DNA from: Rhizobiaceae bacterium
Lineage (GTDB): Bacteria > Pseudomonadota > Alphaproteobacteria > Rhizobiales > Rhizobiaceae
Assembly (NCBI GenBank): GCA_025698895.1
Contig: JAILWO010000003.1
Location: forward strand, 310,001 to 374,000
Length of the DNA: 64,000 bases
Direction: 5' to 3'
How positions within the stretch are numbered: position 1 is the first letter of the stretch; each line of letters starts with the position of its first letter. Below, piece after piece: positions 27,401 to 36,621 of the stretch. Below the pieces are notes generated by a model. That model worked only from the letters and a program-made list of their open reading frames with translations, ran no database searches and was not told the DNA's origin. The position numbers were made by a program, and so were the translations under genes.

Positions 27401-29957
27401 CGATGATGCTGAATGCGGCGGTGCCGCCCTCGGGGACGGAATCGCCGGAGAAGGCGGGGCGGATGCCGATCATGTCGGTTTCCGGCGCGATCGCGAGACT
27501 TGTCTTGCGTTCGACCGCGCGCCCGCCGCCCTCGCGCATGCGCACGGTAACGGTGGCGTCAAGAAGCTGCGTCGTCGCCGGCGCCTGATCGACAAGGACC
27601 TCGAAACTGGCCTTGCCATCCTCTCCGGTCGCGGGAAGGGCGGCCAGATCGATGCGTGTCGTCTCCTCCGTCGTCTCGTCGGCCAGTCCGAAACGGTAGC
27701 CGGGGAAGGCGTCCCATTCGCGCGTTGTGCCGATCGTCACCTCGCCCTCCAGCGCCAGCCCGACAGCCGGCGCGCCGTAGAGATAGCGGCCGTCCACCGC
27801 GAAGGTCGCGGTCTCGCCAAGCACGATTTCGCCCGCCTCGCTCGTCAGATCGAACTCGATCCGGTCTGGCACGAAGTCCTCGACGAGGAAGGGCTTGGTG
27901 GCGAGCGGCGATTGGTCGGGATCGGCATGGATGCGCAAGGTCCATGCGCCCTGAACGGCGTTGGCGGTGAGGTCGAGCGAAACCCCGTGGCCGCCTGCGT
28001 GGCCGCCGCCCGACACGATGCGGCGCTCCTCGACGCCGTCTGGCCGCTGGAAGATGAAGGTCAATGGCAGATCGTCCACGGCCTCGGCCGTATCCTTGCG
28101 CGCCAGCGCCGCCGCGTGGACCGTCTCGCCAGGCCGGTAGATGCCGCGTTCGGTCCAGGCGAAAAGATCGACCGGTCCGGGCGCTGGCCGGCCCTCGACG
28201 CCGCGATCGGAAAGGTCGAAGCCGGCCGTGGTCATGTCCAGGAAGACGAAATCGCCGCTGGCGCCCTCGGCCATCATCACCGCCGGCGCCATACCGGCGG
28301 TCCCGCGCGACAGGCCGGCATCGAGCACTGCGCGGCCGTCGGCATCGGTAGTTGCCTTGCCCAGCACCTCGTTGTTGCGGGCGAGCAGCGTGACCGTGAC
28401 CCCCTCCAGCGGCTGCGCGGAGGCGAGCGAGCGTGCGAACACCGACAGGCCGTCCGAGGCGGTATAGGTCGCCAGTCCGATGTCCGATACAACGAACCAC
28501 TGTGTCGCGCGCGCTTCCCAGGATTGGCCGGTGTCGGGCTCCGGCACGGCCGTCAGCACGTAGACGCCCGGCCTGCGCTCAGGCAGCGCTTCGTCCACGG
28601 GAAAACTGGTCGTGACATCCTTGTTCAGGTCGCGCTCGATCTCGATCGAGCCTTTCCACACGGGCGCGCCGAGATCGTCGGCGACCTGCGAGACGTCGTA
28701 GGAATCCAGCTGGCGCAGGAAGTTGTAGCCTGACAGGAGTTGCGCCAGCGACCGGTCGCCGACGCGGTAGAGTTCCAGTTTCGCCTCGTCGGTGTTGACC
28801 GAAACCAGCGGAATGCCGCGGCGGCCCGATGCGGGAAGCACGAAATTGTCGCCGGTGAAGCGGATCGAGGGGCTCCGGTCCCGGACATAGGCCTCGATCG
28901 TGATCGGCGAGGTGAGCGATTCCCCCACCGAAGACGGCAGTCCCTGGCGCAGCGTGACGCGATAGCGCTCGCCATGGACAAGCCCCTCGGCGCAGACCTG
29001 CTCGCCCTGCGCATCGACGGCCTTGGCCGCCTGTCCGTTCACGGCGACGAAATCGGCATAGTCCACGCCGGAGGAGACGAGGCCCTCGGAGAATTGGACG
29101 CAGATGCGCGGGGACGGCCCGTCGGCCTCGACCGTATGGTTCAGGACCCGGAATCCCTTGCGGCGCTTGAGGCCCTCGTACTCGGCCTGGATTTCTGACG
29201 ACGAGGCGAGTTCTAGGCTGCGTTCATAGGCGGTGAGCGCCGGGCGGGACTGGTCCCCGCGTTCCAGGGCGCGAGCAAGGGCAACAAGCGCGGAGGCGCG
29301 ATCCGCGTTGGTGCGTGATGCGGTATATGCGTTCAATGCGGCGGTTTGCGCCGTCTCTGTGAAATCCGACGCATCGCTGTCGGCGCGCGGCACCGCCAGA
29401 GCGGCTTCGGCAAGTCGTCTCCACAGTCCCGAATCGTCTGGGGAGATGGCCAGCGCGGCGGCGAGGCTGTCGATGGCGGCTCTGGGATCGCCGGCGCCAA
29501 GCGCCGACCGGGCCGAGGCCGCAAGCGTCACGAAGCCGTCGCCGGCCGACGGCGTGTTTTCCGCCACGATTTGGGCGCGTCGCGTCTGCGCACGCTCTGC
29601 GAGGTCGCCCGGCAGGAAACCCAGCGCCGGCGGCGCGCCGAGATCCTCGCCGCCGCCCGTTTCCACCACCTTTCCGGCCACCGCTCCTGGAAATGGGTTC
29701 AGCGTGGCGAAGTCCGATTTCAGGAAGCACCACTGCGCGCGGGAATTGTAGGTGAATGCGCGGCACTCCCTGTCGGCGAGGCAGACAGCCTCGCACTGGT
29801 CGAGCGTCACGTCCTTTTCGGTTCTCAGGTCGAAGCCGAAATAGTCGGCGTCCGGCGTGGTCTCGATGTCACGGGTGCCGTCCTGCGCGAATGGCGTGGA
29901 GACAGGCAAGGAAGCGAGAGCGAACACCGCAAGGAACAAGGCCGCGCGCACCGACAT
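24489..29957 (-). CDS. Bacterial alpha-2-macroglobulin with thioester and N-terminal PAN/apple domain
   Basis: A 1822-residue periplasmic giant. It has a signal peptide (1 to about 25, ending PFAQ; no lipobox) and then a PAN/apple-like domain (about 35-95, four cysteines: CEAVCLADRECRAF ... WCFL). The long macroglobulin-fold repeats follow, including VDLFAWTERGIYRPGETVHA and the alpha-2-macroglobulin signature near VRVMAVAWSR. The thioester motif is GCAEQ with C1374 and Q1377. In this family the thioester traps attacking proteases, protecting the cell wall together with PBP1C, which is encoded immediately downstream with a four-base overlap. Confidence 0.94.
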   Translation of the reverse strand: MSVRAALFLAVFALASLPVSTPFAQDGTRDIETTPDADYFGFDLRTEKDVTLDQCEAVCLADRECRAFTYNSRAQWCFLKSDFATLNPFPGAVAGKVVETGGGEDLGAPPALGFLPGDLAERAQTRRAQIVAENTPSAGDGFVTLAASARSALGAGDPRAAIDSLAAALAISPDDSGLWRRLAEAALAVPRADSDASDFTETAQTAALNAYTASRTNADRASALVALARALERGDQSRPALTAYERSLELASSSEIQAEYEGLKRRKGFRVLNHTVEADGPSPRICVQFSEGLVSSGVDYADFVAVNGQAAKAVDAQGEQVCAEGLVHGERYRVTLRQGLPSSVGESLTSPITIEAYVRDRSPSIRFTGDNFVLPASGRRGIPLVSVNTDEAKLELYRVGDRSLAQLLSGYNFLRQLDSYDVSQVADDLGAPVWKGSIEIERDLNKDVTTSFPVDEALPERRPGVYVLTAVPEPDTGQSWEARATQWFVVSDIGLATYTASDGLSVFARSLASAQPLEGVTVTLLARNNEVLGKATTDADGRAVLDAGLSRGTAGMAPAVMMAEGASGDFVFLDMTTAGFDLSDRGVEGRPAPGPVDLFAWTERGIYRPGETVHAAALARKDTAEAVDDLPLTFIFQRPDGVEERRIVSGGGHAGGHGVSLDLTANAVQGAWTLRIHADPDQSPLATKPFLVEDFVPDRIEFDLTSEAGEIVLGETATFAVDGRYLYGAPAVGLALEGEVTIGTTREWDAFPGYRFGLADETTEETTRIDLAALPATGEDGKASFEVLVDQAPATTQLLDATVTVRMREGGGRAVERKTSLAIAPETDMIGIRPAFSGDSVPEGGTAAFSIIGVSPDGERTALDASWTLSRIERNYQWYRQDGRWNYEPYTTVTKVAEGELNLAADEASELSQAVGWGRYRLEVITNDPAGPQSSVEFDAGWYVEAASTETPDALEIALDKEDYAVGETARLQVSPRFAGQLLVTVGADRLVAVRTQAIGENGGVVELPVTEEWGAGAYVTATLYRPGDAGESRMPSRAIGVKWLSVDPGPRKVNVALDLPDKTLPRRPLDIPVTLAGLEAGEKAYVTVAAVDVGILNLTRYEAPDPEAWYFGQRQLGIEMRDLYGRLIDGSLGATGRIRTGGDGGQMTSSGSPPTEKLVAFFSGIVEIDDEGRATVSFDLPQFNGTVRVMAVAWSRTAVGHAVEDIVVRDPVVVTASLPRFMAPGDTARLRLDIANTDGPAGDYRIAVTGTGKVAADTDAISTLSLAEGATATVDIPLEALSIGDGALTVGISHGDDIALDQRLALPVRPMTQPVATRNVVSLAANGGSLRVDSELFGSSIMEGASVSIGVSRHSAFDIPSLLMSLDRYPYGCAEQTTSRALPLLYVSELSEAAGLPDDPDLRKRIEDSIARVLAYQASSGSFGLWSPGSGDLWLDSYVTDFLTRAREQGFDVPQRSLDIALDNLANSLSYNLDVKSRGGEIAYATYVLARNQRASAGDLRYFLDTQLEDFDTPLARAQIAASLSLYGDPARAEQGFRSALRFAGELDGHAWSRADYGSRLRDGAAMLALAAESRPEPAFVPAMVDFVADRSRDTRYLSTQEEAWMLLAARALRASGAPIELEVNGISHGGNFAKRASGEEIEANPVTIVNAGPEPVEAVVTAVAAPEQPLPAGGEGFTIDRRYYSMDGAEANVSEAAQNERFVAVIRVSELNAWPSRVLISDLLPAGFEIDNPRIVDSAALENFQWLGQTDAAHAEFRDDRFVAAFNRDANSPRAITVAYVVRAVTPGTYAHPAASVEDMYRPHLSARTATGMMEVHPVQ

Positions 29958-30067
29958 GACATCCTCCGGATGCTGTATTCATTCGCCCCGGCGACAGTTC
30001 ATGCGCGCGCCGCTGGATTGTCAATCGCGAAACAGCGGTCCGCCGGCGGGGTGGTCCCGGTGCAGAA

Positions 30068-30137
30068 CCCGTGCTACCTGCACGGGCGAGGGGGTACGGA
30101 AACATTGCGGGAATAAGGAAAACTTTATCCCGTTTTT
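30068..30137 (+). promoter_or_regulatory. Structured leader of tamAB: two tandem hairpins, second followed by T-run
   Basis: Hairpin 1: CCCGTGC-TACCT-GCACGGG (30068-30086), a perfect 7-base stem. Hairpin 2: CGGGAATAAG-GAAAA-CTTTATCCCG (30108-30132; 8 of 10 pairs) followed directly by TTTTT at 30133-30137, like an intrinsic terminator. They end 25 bases before the tamA start, which suggests attenuation or a strong mRNA structure. Function is inferred. Confidence 0.5.
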
Positions 30138-30162
30138 AAGCTTCGGCGCTAGACTGACCCTG

Positions 30163-32097
30163 ATGCCGGCCATGACGATGCGTGTATCGAGGACGTTCAT
30201 AGCCCGGCGGAAAGCAGGCCGCCTCGGTGCCGCCGCGCTTCTGGCGGCGGTGGCGGTATCGTTGTGGCAGCCGCCGGCGCTCGCCTTCGAGATATTCGGC
30301 TTCAGGCTCTTCGGCTCCGATGAGGAGGACGAGCAGGTCGTCGATCCAGTCCACTATGAAGTGAGCTTCGAGGTCGAGGGCGATGAAAGCCTTGAGCAAA
30401 GGCTGAGGAACGCTTCCAGGATGCTTGCCGACGAGGAGCGTCCCGTCTCCGGCTCACTCGGCGTTCTCGCCAAGGCACGTGACGAGCGCCAGCTCCTGGT
30501 CGCGACGCTCTACGAGGAGGCCCGCTACAATGGCGTGGTCGATATCCGGATCGAGGGACGCCTGCTCGACGACCTCGCGCCAGACGCCGAATTCGACACG
30601 AGCCGGCCGGTCCCGATTTCGATCACGGTGCGGCCGGGCCGCGAATTCCGTCTGGGCGATGTGCGGCTCGCCGGCGAAACCAGCGACCTGATCCCGGCCC
30701 GGTTCGGGCTGATCGCGGGAGGCGATGCGAGTTCGACGGCGATCCTGCAGGCCTCGGGCCGGATGGTCGAAGAACTCAAGAAGCAGGGGCGGCCGCTGGC
30801 GCGCGTGGAGGGGCGCGACGTGATCGCCGATTCCGCCACGGGCGAACTCGACGTCACGATCACGCTCGCGGCCGGCCCAGTCGCGCCGTTCGGACCGACC
30901 ACCGTCGACGGGACCGAAAGCGTCGATCGTGACTTCACCGAGTACATGGCCGGTATCGAGCAGGGGAAGATCTACGATCCCGAGGACGTCAAGGAGGCGG
31001 AGGAACGCCTGCTGGCGTTGGAGGTTTTCGACAGCGTGCGGGTGGTGGAGGCCGAGGGGCTTGCCGCGGATGGGTCCATCCCGATCGGCGTCACCGTGAC
31101 TGAGCGCAAGCATCGTTACTTCGGCGCGGGCGCCACGATCTCGAATACGGAGGGGCTGGGCCTGGAAGGCTATTGGGGCCACCGCAACCTGTTTGGCCGG
31201 GCCGAACGCCTGCGCTTCCAGGGGTCGATCAGCCGCATCGGTGCATCGGACCAGTTCGAGGAACTGAACTACAACGCGGCGATCCTGTTCGAGAAACCTG
31301 GTGTCATCGGGCCCGCCTCGAAGTTCACGGCCGACATAAAGAGCGCCTGGGAACACCCTGACGCCTATGACAAACTGTCATTACAAGCCGGGATTGGCAT
31401 CAGCTACGAACTGACCTCCAACCAGACCGTCAAGGCCGGTGCGCGGATCGAGTGGGCCGAGATCGAGGACAGTTTCGGCATTAACGAATACCTGATCGTC
31501 AGCACGCCTTTGGAATATGTCTATGACAATCGCGATAACCCGCTGAACGCCAAGCGCGGTGTGCGCTTGCTGGGTTACGTGGAACCCGCCTACGATTTCG
31601 AATCCGGCGCCATGTTCGTGAAGATGCGCGGCGAGGCTTCGGCCTATCAGGCGCTGGACGCCAATCAGCGGATCGTGGCGGCGGGCCGGGTCGCCATGGG
31701 GTCGATCGTGGGCGCCAGCCTGACCGAGGTGCCGGCCGACAGGCGCTTCTACGCGGGCGGCGGCGGGTCGGTGCGCGGCTATGCCTATCAGGGCATCGGA
31801 CCGAAGGCGCTGGTCAATGGCGAGTTGCAGCCGACTGGCGGCCTGTCCTACGCGGAAGCCTCGGCGGAACTGCGCGTGGAGGTCACCAACAGTTTCGGGC
31901 TGGTCCCGTTCGTGGACGCCGGTACGGTATCGGTCGATCCGTTTCCGGACTTCTCCAACATCAAGGTCGGCGCAGGTCTCGGCATACGATACGCGACACC
32001 GTTCGGACCGATTCGGCTCGACGTCGCGGTGCCCCTCAATCCGGGACCGGGCGATCCGAGCTACGGAATCTATGCCGGCATCGGACAGGCGTTCTGA
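30163..32097 (+). CDS. tamA: Outer-membrane translocation/assembly protein TamA (BamA/Omp85 family)
   Basis: A 644-residue Omp85-family barrel protein that, with TamB, inserts autotransporters and moves lipids to the outer membrane. It has a signal sequence (about 20-42, ending ALAFE), POTRA domains (about 60-360, GDVRLAGETS and VDGTESVDRDF) and a 16-strand barrel ending GIYAGIGQAF (terminal Phe). The YAGGGGSVRGYAYQGIGP segment is the conserved Omp85 loop-6 VRGY motif. The start was taken at ATG 30163; ATGs 30172 and 30178 are also possible, and the open frame further upstream is non-coding leader. Confidence 0.92.
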   Translation: MPAMTMRVSRTFIARRKAGRLGAAALLAAVAVSLWQPPALAFEIFGFRLFGSDEEDEQVVDPVHYEVSFEVEGDESLEQRLRNASRMLADEERPVSGSLGVLAKARDERQLLVATLYEEARYNGVVDIRIEGRLLDDLAPDAEFDTSRPVPISITVRPGREFRLGDVRLAGETSDLIPARFGLIAGGDASSTAILQASGRMVEELKKQGRPLARVEGRDVIADSATGELDVTITLAAGPVAPFGPTTVDGTESVDRDFTEYMAGIEQGKIYDPEDVKEAEERLLALEVFDSVRVVEAEGLAADGSIPIGVTVTERKHRYFGAGATISNTEGLGLEGYWGHRNLFGRAERLRFQGSISRIGASDQFEELNYNAAILFEKPGVIGPASKFTADIKSAWEHPDAYDKLSLQAGIGISYELTSNQTVKAGARIEWAEIEDSFGINEYLIVSTPLEYVYDNRDNPLNAKRGVRLLGYVEPAYDFESGAMFVKMRGEASAYQALDANQRIVAAGRVAMGSIVGASLTEVPADRRFYAGGGGSVRGYAYQGIGPKALVNGELQPTGGLSYAEASAELRVEVTNSFGLVPFVDAGTVSVDPFPDFSNIKVGAGLGIRYATPFGPIRLDVAVPLNPGPGDPSYGIYAGIGQAF

Positions 32098-32208
32098 CCG
32101 CGACCGGCGACCAGTGACGGGCCTTCGGGCCCGGGCCGTGATCGGCCTCATCATCGCCCGGATCGGATGATCCGCTGGCAGGAAGCGCGAGACAGCGAAG
32201 GGAGCGAC

Positions 32209-35200
32209 GTGCGCCGCCTCGACCGAACCGCGAAATGGCTTGCCGGCCTCGTGATGGCGCTTTGCGTCAGCGTCATGGTCGCCTTTGGCCAGACGGACGA
32301 CGACCAGTCGCGGCTGGAATCGATCATCTCCAACTTCCTGTCGGGCGGCGAAAGCGATGTCAGGCTCTACGGGCTGAGCGGCATCTGGGGCGGTGCGCTC
32401 CGCCTGCAGCGCCTGACCGTCGAGGACGGGCAGGGGCGCTGGCTCGAAGTCAGCGGCGTCGAAGTGGACTGGTCGCCGCTGTCGCTGTTCAGGCGGACCT
32501 TCCGCGCCGAACGCATCCATGCCGACCGGGTCGAGTTCATCCGGCCGCCGGTCGCGGGCGAGGACACGCAGCCGGGCGACGGCGGCGGCTTTTCGCTGCC
32601 GGTCGACGTCAGCATCGAGCACATAGATCTTCCCGAGATCGTGCTTGGCGAGGGCATCGCCGGGGACGTTGCCGCGCTCTCCCTCAGCGGATCGGCGGCG
32701 GCGGCGCGCAGCCCGATCTCGATCGAGACGCGTCTTTCGGTGACGCGCGCCGACGACGGCGAGGGGTCGCTCGAGGCGGACATCGCCTACCTGCCCGGCG
32801 AGAACCGGCTGTCAGTCGAACTTCATGGCTCCGAGCCGCAGGGCGGGATCGTGGCCGGCCTCTTAAACCTGCCCGGCCGGCCGCCGGTCGACATCCAGGT
32901 GACAGGCAGCGGCCCGCTGGCCGATTGGGCGGGCCAGGGCGCGCTCAGCGTCGATGGCGCCGTCGTCACGCGCGTGGAAGCCCGTCACACGGTGACCGAC
33001 GCCGGGCGGCGGGTGACGGCCACGGGCAACGGCGACCTGGAGCGCTTCATTCCGGAGGACTATCGCGTGCTGGTCGAGGGTTCGACCGCCTTCGACGTCG
33101 CGGCGACGATCCTCGATGCGGGCGGCTATGACATCGAGCGCGCCGAGTTCGAGAGCGATACGCTCTTTCTCTCCGCCGCGGGACGCTACGATCCGTCCGG
33201 CCGGAACGATCTGACCGTCAGCGCCTCCGCGAAGAATGGCCCTATAAGCCTCGCGAGCGGAGAGGATGCGGCGCGCACCACGATCGAGTTCACCTCGCTC
33301 GAAGGCCGTCTCAGCGGGGAGCGCGCGCGCCCCTCCGTCCAGGCGCGGGTCGCGCTGCCGCTGGTCGACGCGCCCGGCGCAACCGTCACCGGCATCGAAG
33401 GCCAGGTGTCCTCGACCGGGTTCGATCTCTCGACGCTGAGCGGACCTCTTGAGGCCGACGTGACCGTCACGGGCCTCGATGTCGGCAACGAAGTCGTCGA
33501 GCCGCTGCTGGCGGGACCGGTCAATCTGCGCGCCGATGCCGTCATCGACAGCGACACGATCGAGATCGCCTCGGCGAGGATCGAAGCGGCGAACCTGTCA
33601 TCCGATCTCTCCGGCTCGTTCTCGCGCGCCGACGGCGCCGTGGCGGCGCGCATCGCGGCCGATGTCGCGGCCGATGCGCTTCCGGAAGGCGCGCGCATCG
33701 TGCTGGGCGAGCGGGTAACGCTTTCGGCGAATGTCGAGCGCGGCGGCGACGGTGCGATCGCGCTCAGCGAACTGGACCTCGCCTCGGGGGACCTGACCCT
33801 GACGGGCAGCGCCGATTTGCGTGAGGAGACGATCACGGCAAATGTCGAAGGCGCGCTGGCCGACATCGCACGGCTTTCCGACCGGGCGTCGGGTCGTATC
33901 GCGTTCGAGGTGGAGGCGTCGGGTCCGCTCTCGGGACCGGACGTGTCGCTCACCGTGACCAGCGACGAGATCATATCGGCCGGTCGCGCGATCACCGCGC
34001 TACGGGTCGAGGCGACGGGCGCGGCCAGCCTGCGGGCGCCTGCCGCCGATCTGTCGATCTCGGGGCTGGTCGAGGGCCAGCAGGTGGAAGGGACGGGCAG
34101 CCTTTCCACGACGGATGGGCAGCCGCGCATCGACAACCTCTTGCTGGCGGTTGGCGACAACAGGATCGCCGGCGACCTCATATTGGACGAAGAGCGCTTC
34201 CTGCCGATCGGCGAGCTCGAACTCGCCGTTCCCGACCTTGCGCCTCTCGCGGCGCTTGCGGCACAGGAGATCGAGGGTTCGCTCAACGGCACGATCCGCT
34301 TTTCGCTGGACGCAGGGACTCCGTCCGTCGCCGTCGATGCCACGGTCCCGCGTTTCCGCCGGGAGGCCGTCATCGGCGAGGAGATCGCGATCGAGGCGAC
34401 GGTCGAGAACTATGTCGAGGCGCCCGCCGTCTCGGGCGATATCCGTGCCGTTCGCGTGGCGTCGGGCGAAACGCTCGTCGAGAACGTTTCGGTCGCCCTG
34501 ACCCGGGACGGTGCCTGGACCGGCTTCGACGGCAGCGCCACCGTGTCCGGCGTTCCCGCCAATGCCCGCGGTCGCGTGCGCTATGTTGACGGCGTGGCGA
34601 CAGTGGAACTGGCGGCCGCCGACGCGACTGTTCAGGGCGTTGCCATGCGCGTCGACCGCGCCACGACGATCGTCTATCGGGACGGCGCGGTCCGCCTCGA
34701 CGGTCTCGTGGCGAATGTCGGCGGAGGCAGCGCGACCGTCGACGGCAGCGCCGGCGAAACCTTGTCGCTCGACATTCGCCTGGCGGCGCTTCCGGCTTCC
34801 GTCATCAATGCCTTCTCTCCCGGGCTCGGGGCGGAAGGCACCGTGTCGGGTACCGCCCGTGTGACCGGCCAGACTTCCGATCCATCGGTCGATTTCGACC
34901 TCGACTGGAACAACGCCGCCACCGCGCAGATCCGGTCGGCGGGATTCGGGGCACTGACCGTCTCGGCCGACGGGCGCTTCGCCGGGGGACGGGTCTCCTT
35001 CGACGCCAATGCGAGCGACGGCGCCGGCTTCAATCTTGGCGGCGGCGGGCAGGTGACGATCACCGGCGGGCCATCCTTCGACCTCGCCTTCCAGGGGCAG
35101 GCGCCGTTCGGCTTCCTGTCGCGCCGGCTCGCCCAGCAGGGGGTCGCGCTGACGGGAACTGCGGCCATAGACGTCTCGGTGCGGGGTACCGCCTCAAGCC

Positions 35201-36375
35201 CGAACGTCACGGGCAGAGTCCGGACCTCCGGCGCGCGTTTCGTGGACGCGCGCTCGGGCATCGCAATCAACGACCTGACGATCGACCTCGGCCTGTCGGG
35301 GCAGACCGCCACCATCCGTACCCTGACCGGGTCGCTCTCGTCCGGCGGCGCACTATCGGCGTCGGGCACGATCGGGATCGACCCGGCCGCAGGCTTCCCG
35401 GCCGACATCAAGATCAGTGTCACTGAAGGCCGCTATGTGGACGGCCGCCTCGTCACGGCCAACTTCGACGGCGAGATCGAAGTGTCCGGCCCGCTCGCGC
35501 GCGAACCGCTGCTGGGGGGGGCCGTCAATCTCGGACGGACCGTCATCACGGTTCCCGAACGCCTTCCCGGTTCGCTGTCGCAGATCGACGTGCGCCACCG
35601 CAACGCGCCGGCGGACGTGCGCCGGCAGGCGGAGGCGTTGCGTCCCGCCTCATCGTCGGGTGAGGGCGGCGGGTTGAACTTCGATCTCCAGATCGAGGCG
35701 CCGCAGCAGATCTTCGTGCGTGGCCGCGGGCTCGACGCCGAACTGGGCGGCTCGCTGCGCCTGACGGGTCCCGCTTCCTCACCTCAGGCCGTCGGGACCT
35801 TCACGCTCAGGCGCGGCAGGCTGGCCATTCTCGGACGGCGCCTGAATTTCACCGATGGCTCGATCGGCTTTGCCGGCTCGCTGGTGCCGCGACTGGATTT
35901 CGCGGCGACCGCCGATGCCGGCGATGTAGAGGTCATGGTGCGCGTGATCGGGCCGGCTAACGATCCGGGCTTCACTTTCACCTCCACGCCGACATTGCCT
36001 CAGGATGAGGTGCTGGCGCAGCTCATCTTCGGACGGTCGCTGTCGAACCTGTCTCCCTTGCAAATCGCGCAGCTCGCCGAGGCGGCGGCGCAACTGGCGG
36101 GCGTCGGCGGCGGCACCTCGCTGTTCGACGCGATCCGCGACAGGCTTGGCGTCGACGATCTGGACATACGCACCGACGAGGCCACGGGCGACACCTCCGT
36201 TGCGGTCGGCAAATACCTCAACGACCGGACCTATCTCTCGGTCGAGAAGGGCTCCAGTTCCGAGTCCGGCAAGATCAGGATCGATCTAGATGTCGGGCGG
36301 GGCATCAAGCTGCGCGGCGAGGCGGCCGAGGACGGGGAGGCCAAGGGCGGCATCTTCATCGAACGGGAATACTGA
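32209..36375 (+). CDS. tamB: Translocation and assembly module TamB
   Basis: A 1388-residue periplasm-spanning protein anchored by an N-terminal helix (about 10-30, WLAGLVMALCVSVMVAFG), with a very long beta-taco/groove region of repeating short strands and the C-terminal TamB (DUF490) domain, ending in KYLNDRTYLSVEKG and a C-terminal strand (GGIFIEREY). It works with TamA and has been linked to phospholipid transport. I prefer the GTG at 32209 because GAAGGGAG lies five bases upstream; the alternative ATG 32167 adds 14 residues. It follows tamA by 111 bases as a two-gene operon. Confidence 0.92.
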   Translation: MRRLDRTAKWLAGLVMALCVSVMVAFGQTDDDQSRLESIISNFLSGGESDVRLYGLSGIWGGALRLQRLTVEDGQGRWLEVSGVEVDWSPLSLFRRTFRAERIHADRVEFIRPPVAGEDTQPGDGGGFSLPVDVSIEHIDLPEIVLGEGIAGDVAALSLSGSAAAARSPISIETRLSVTRADDGEGSLEADIAYLPGENRLSVELHGSEPQGGIVAGLLNLPGRPPVDIQVTGSGPLADWAGQGALSVDGAVVTRVEARHTVTDAGRRVTATGNGDLERFIPEDYRVLVEGSTAFDVAATILDAGGYDIERAEFESDTLFLSAAGRYDPSGRNDLTVSASAKNGPISLASGEDAARTTIEFTSLEGRLSGERARPSVQARVALPLVDAPGATVTGIEGQVSSTGFDLSTLSGPLEADVTVTGLDVGNEVVEPLLAGPVNLRADAVIDSDTIEIASARIEAANLSSDLSGSFSRADGAVAARIAADVAADALPEGARIVLGERVTLSANVERGGDGAIALSELDLASGDLTLTGSADLREETITANVEGALADIARLSDRASGRIAFEVEASGPLSGPDVSLTVTSDEIISAGRAITALRVEATGAASLRAPAADLSISGLVEGQQVEGTGSLSTTDGQPRIDNLLLAVGDNRIAGDLILDEERFLPIGELELAVPDLAPLAALAAQEIEGSLNGTIRFSLDAGTPSVAVDATVPRFRREAVIGEEIAIEATVENYVEAPAVSGDIRAVRVASGETLVENVSVALTRDGAWTGFDGSATVSGVPANARGRVRYVDGVATVELAAADATVQGVAMRVDRATTIVYRDGAVRLDGLVANVGGGSATVDGSAGETLSLDIRLAALPASVINAFSPGLGAEGTVSGTARVTGQTSDPSVDFDLDWNNAATAQIRSAGFGALTVSADGRFAGGRVSFDANASDGAGFNLGGGGQVTITGGPSFDLAFQGQAPFGFLSRRLAQQGVALTGTAAIDVSVRGTASSPNVTGRVRTSGARFVDARSGIAINDLTIDLGLSGQTATIRTLTGSLSSGGALSASGTIGIDPAAGFPADIKISVTEGRYVDGRLVTANFDGEIEVSGPLAREPLLGGAVNLGRTVITVPERLPGSLSQIDVRHRNAPADVRRQAEALRPASSSGEGGGLNFDLQIEAPQQIFVRGRGLDAELGGSLRLTGPASSPQAVGTFTLRRGRLAILGRRLNFTDGSIGFAGSLVPRLDFAATADAGDVEVMVRVIGPANDPGFTFTSTPTLPQDEVLAQLIFGRSLSNLSPLQIAQLAEAAAQLAGVGGGTSLFDAIRDRLGVDDLDIRTDEATGDTSVAVGKYLNDRTYLSVEKGSSSESGKIRIDLDVGRGIKLRGEAAEDGEAKGGIFIEREY

Positions 36376-36491
36376 ATTTCGCCGCGACGGAAACGGAACC
36401 TGTTTCCCACCGATCAGGCGCTGTCACGTCGCCGCCACGACTTTTTCGCGCAATTGACAGTCGTTTGCCGTTTTTGCGTCACTCCTGTCGC

Positions 36492-36503
36492 ATTTGCGCA
36501 AAT
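36492..36503. promoter_or_regulatory. 12-base palindrome, possible operator
   Basis: ATTTGCGCAAAT is a perfect palindrome in the 246-base gap upstream of the ABC importer operon. Its AT-flanked symmetric form fits a dimeric regulator, but the regulator is not identifiable. Confidence 0.35.
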
Positions 36504-36557
36504 TGTGGACGCCAAGCCGTTGCAGATTTCGGATCGGGGTTCCGCGGGTCTGCTTCT

Positions 36558-36586
36558 TTGACATCAGGGGCCGGATGCGGAATGTT
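36558..36586 (+). promoter_or_regulatory. Candidate sigma-70 promoter of the ABC importer operon
   Basis: TTGACA at 36558-36563, then 17 bases, then AATGTT at 36581-36586. The -35 element is perfect; the -10 is poor (3 of 6 matches). It ends 35 bases before the substrate-binding protein start. Confidence 0.35.
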
Positions 36587-36621
36587 AAGTCAGAACGCCA
36601 AAAAGCGAATGGGAGCAGGTG

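Noticed and set aside
24213-28733. A 1506-codon open frame on the plus strand opposite the alpha-2-macroglobulin gene
   Set aside because: It is antisense to a gene with clear domains and motifs, is composed of Arg/Gly/Ala/Asp-rich sequence without any recognisable motif, and is the expected by-product of GC-rich codon usage.
29857-30162. A 102-codon N-terminal extension of tamA in the same frame
   Set aside because: It contains the two leader hairpins, overlaps the start of the divergent alpha-2-macroglobulin gene and would bury the TamA signal sequence in the middle of the protein.
36454-36482. TTGACA at 36454 as the main promoter of the importer operon
   Set aside because: At 17 bases downstream the sequence is CGTCAC, which does not resemble a -10 element; the TTGACA at 36558 is a slightly better candidate.
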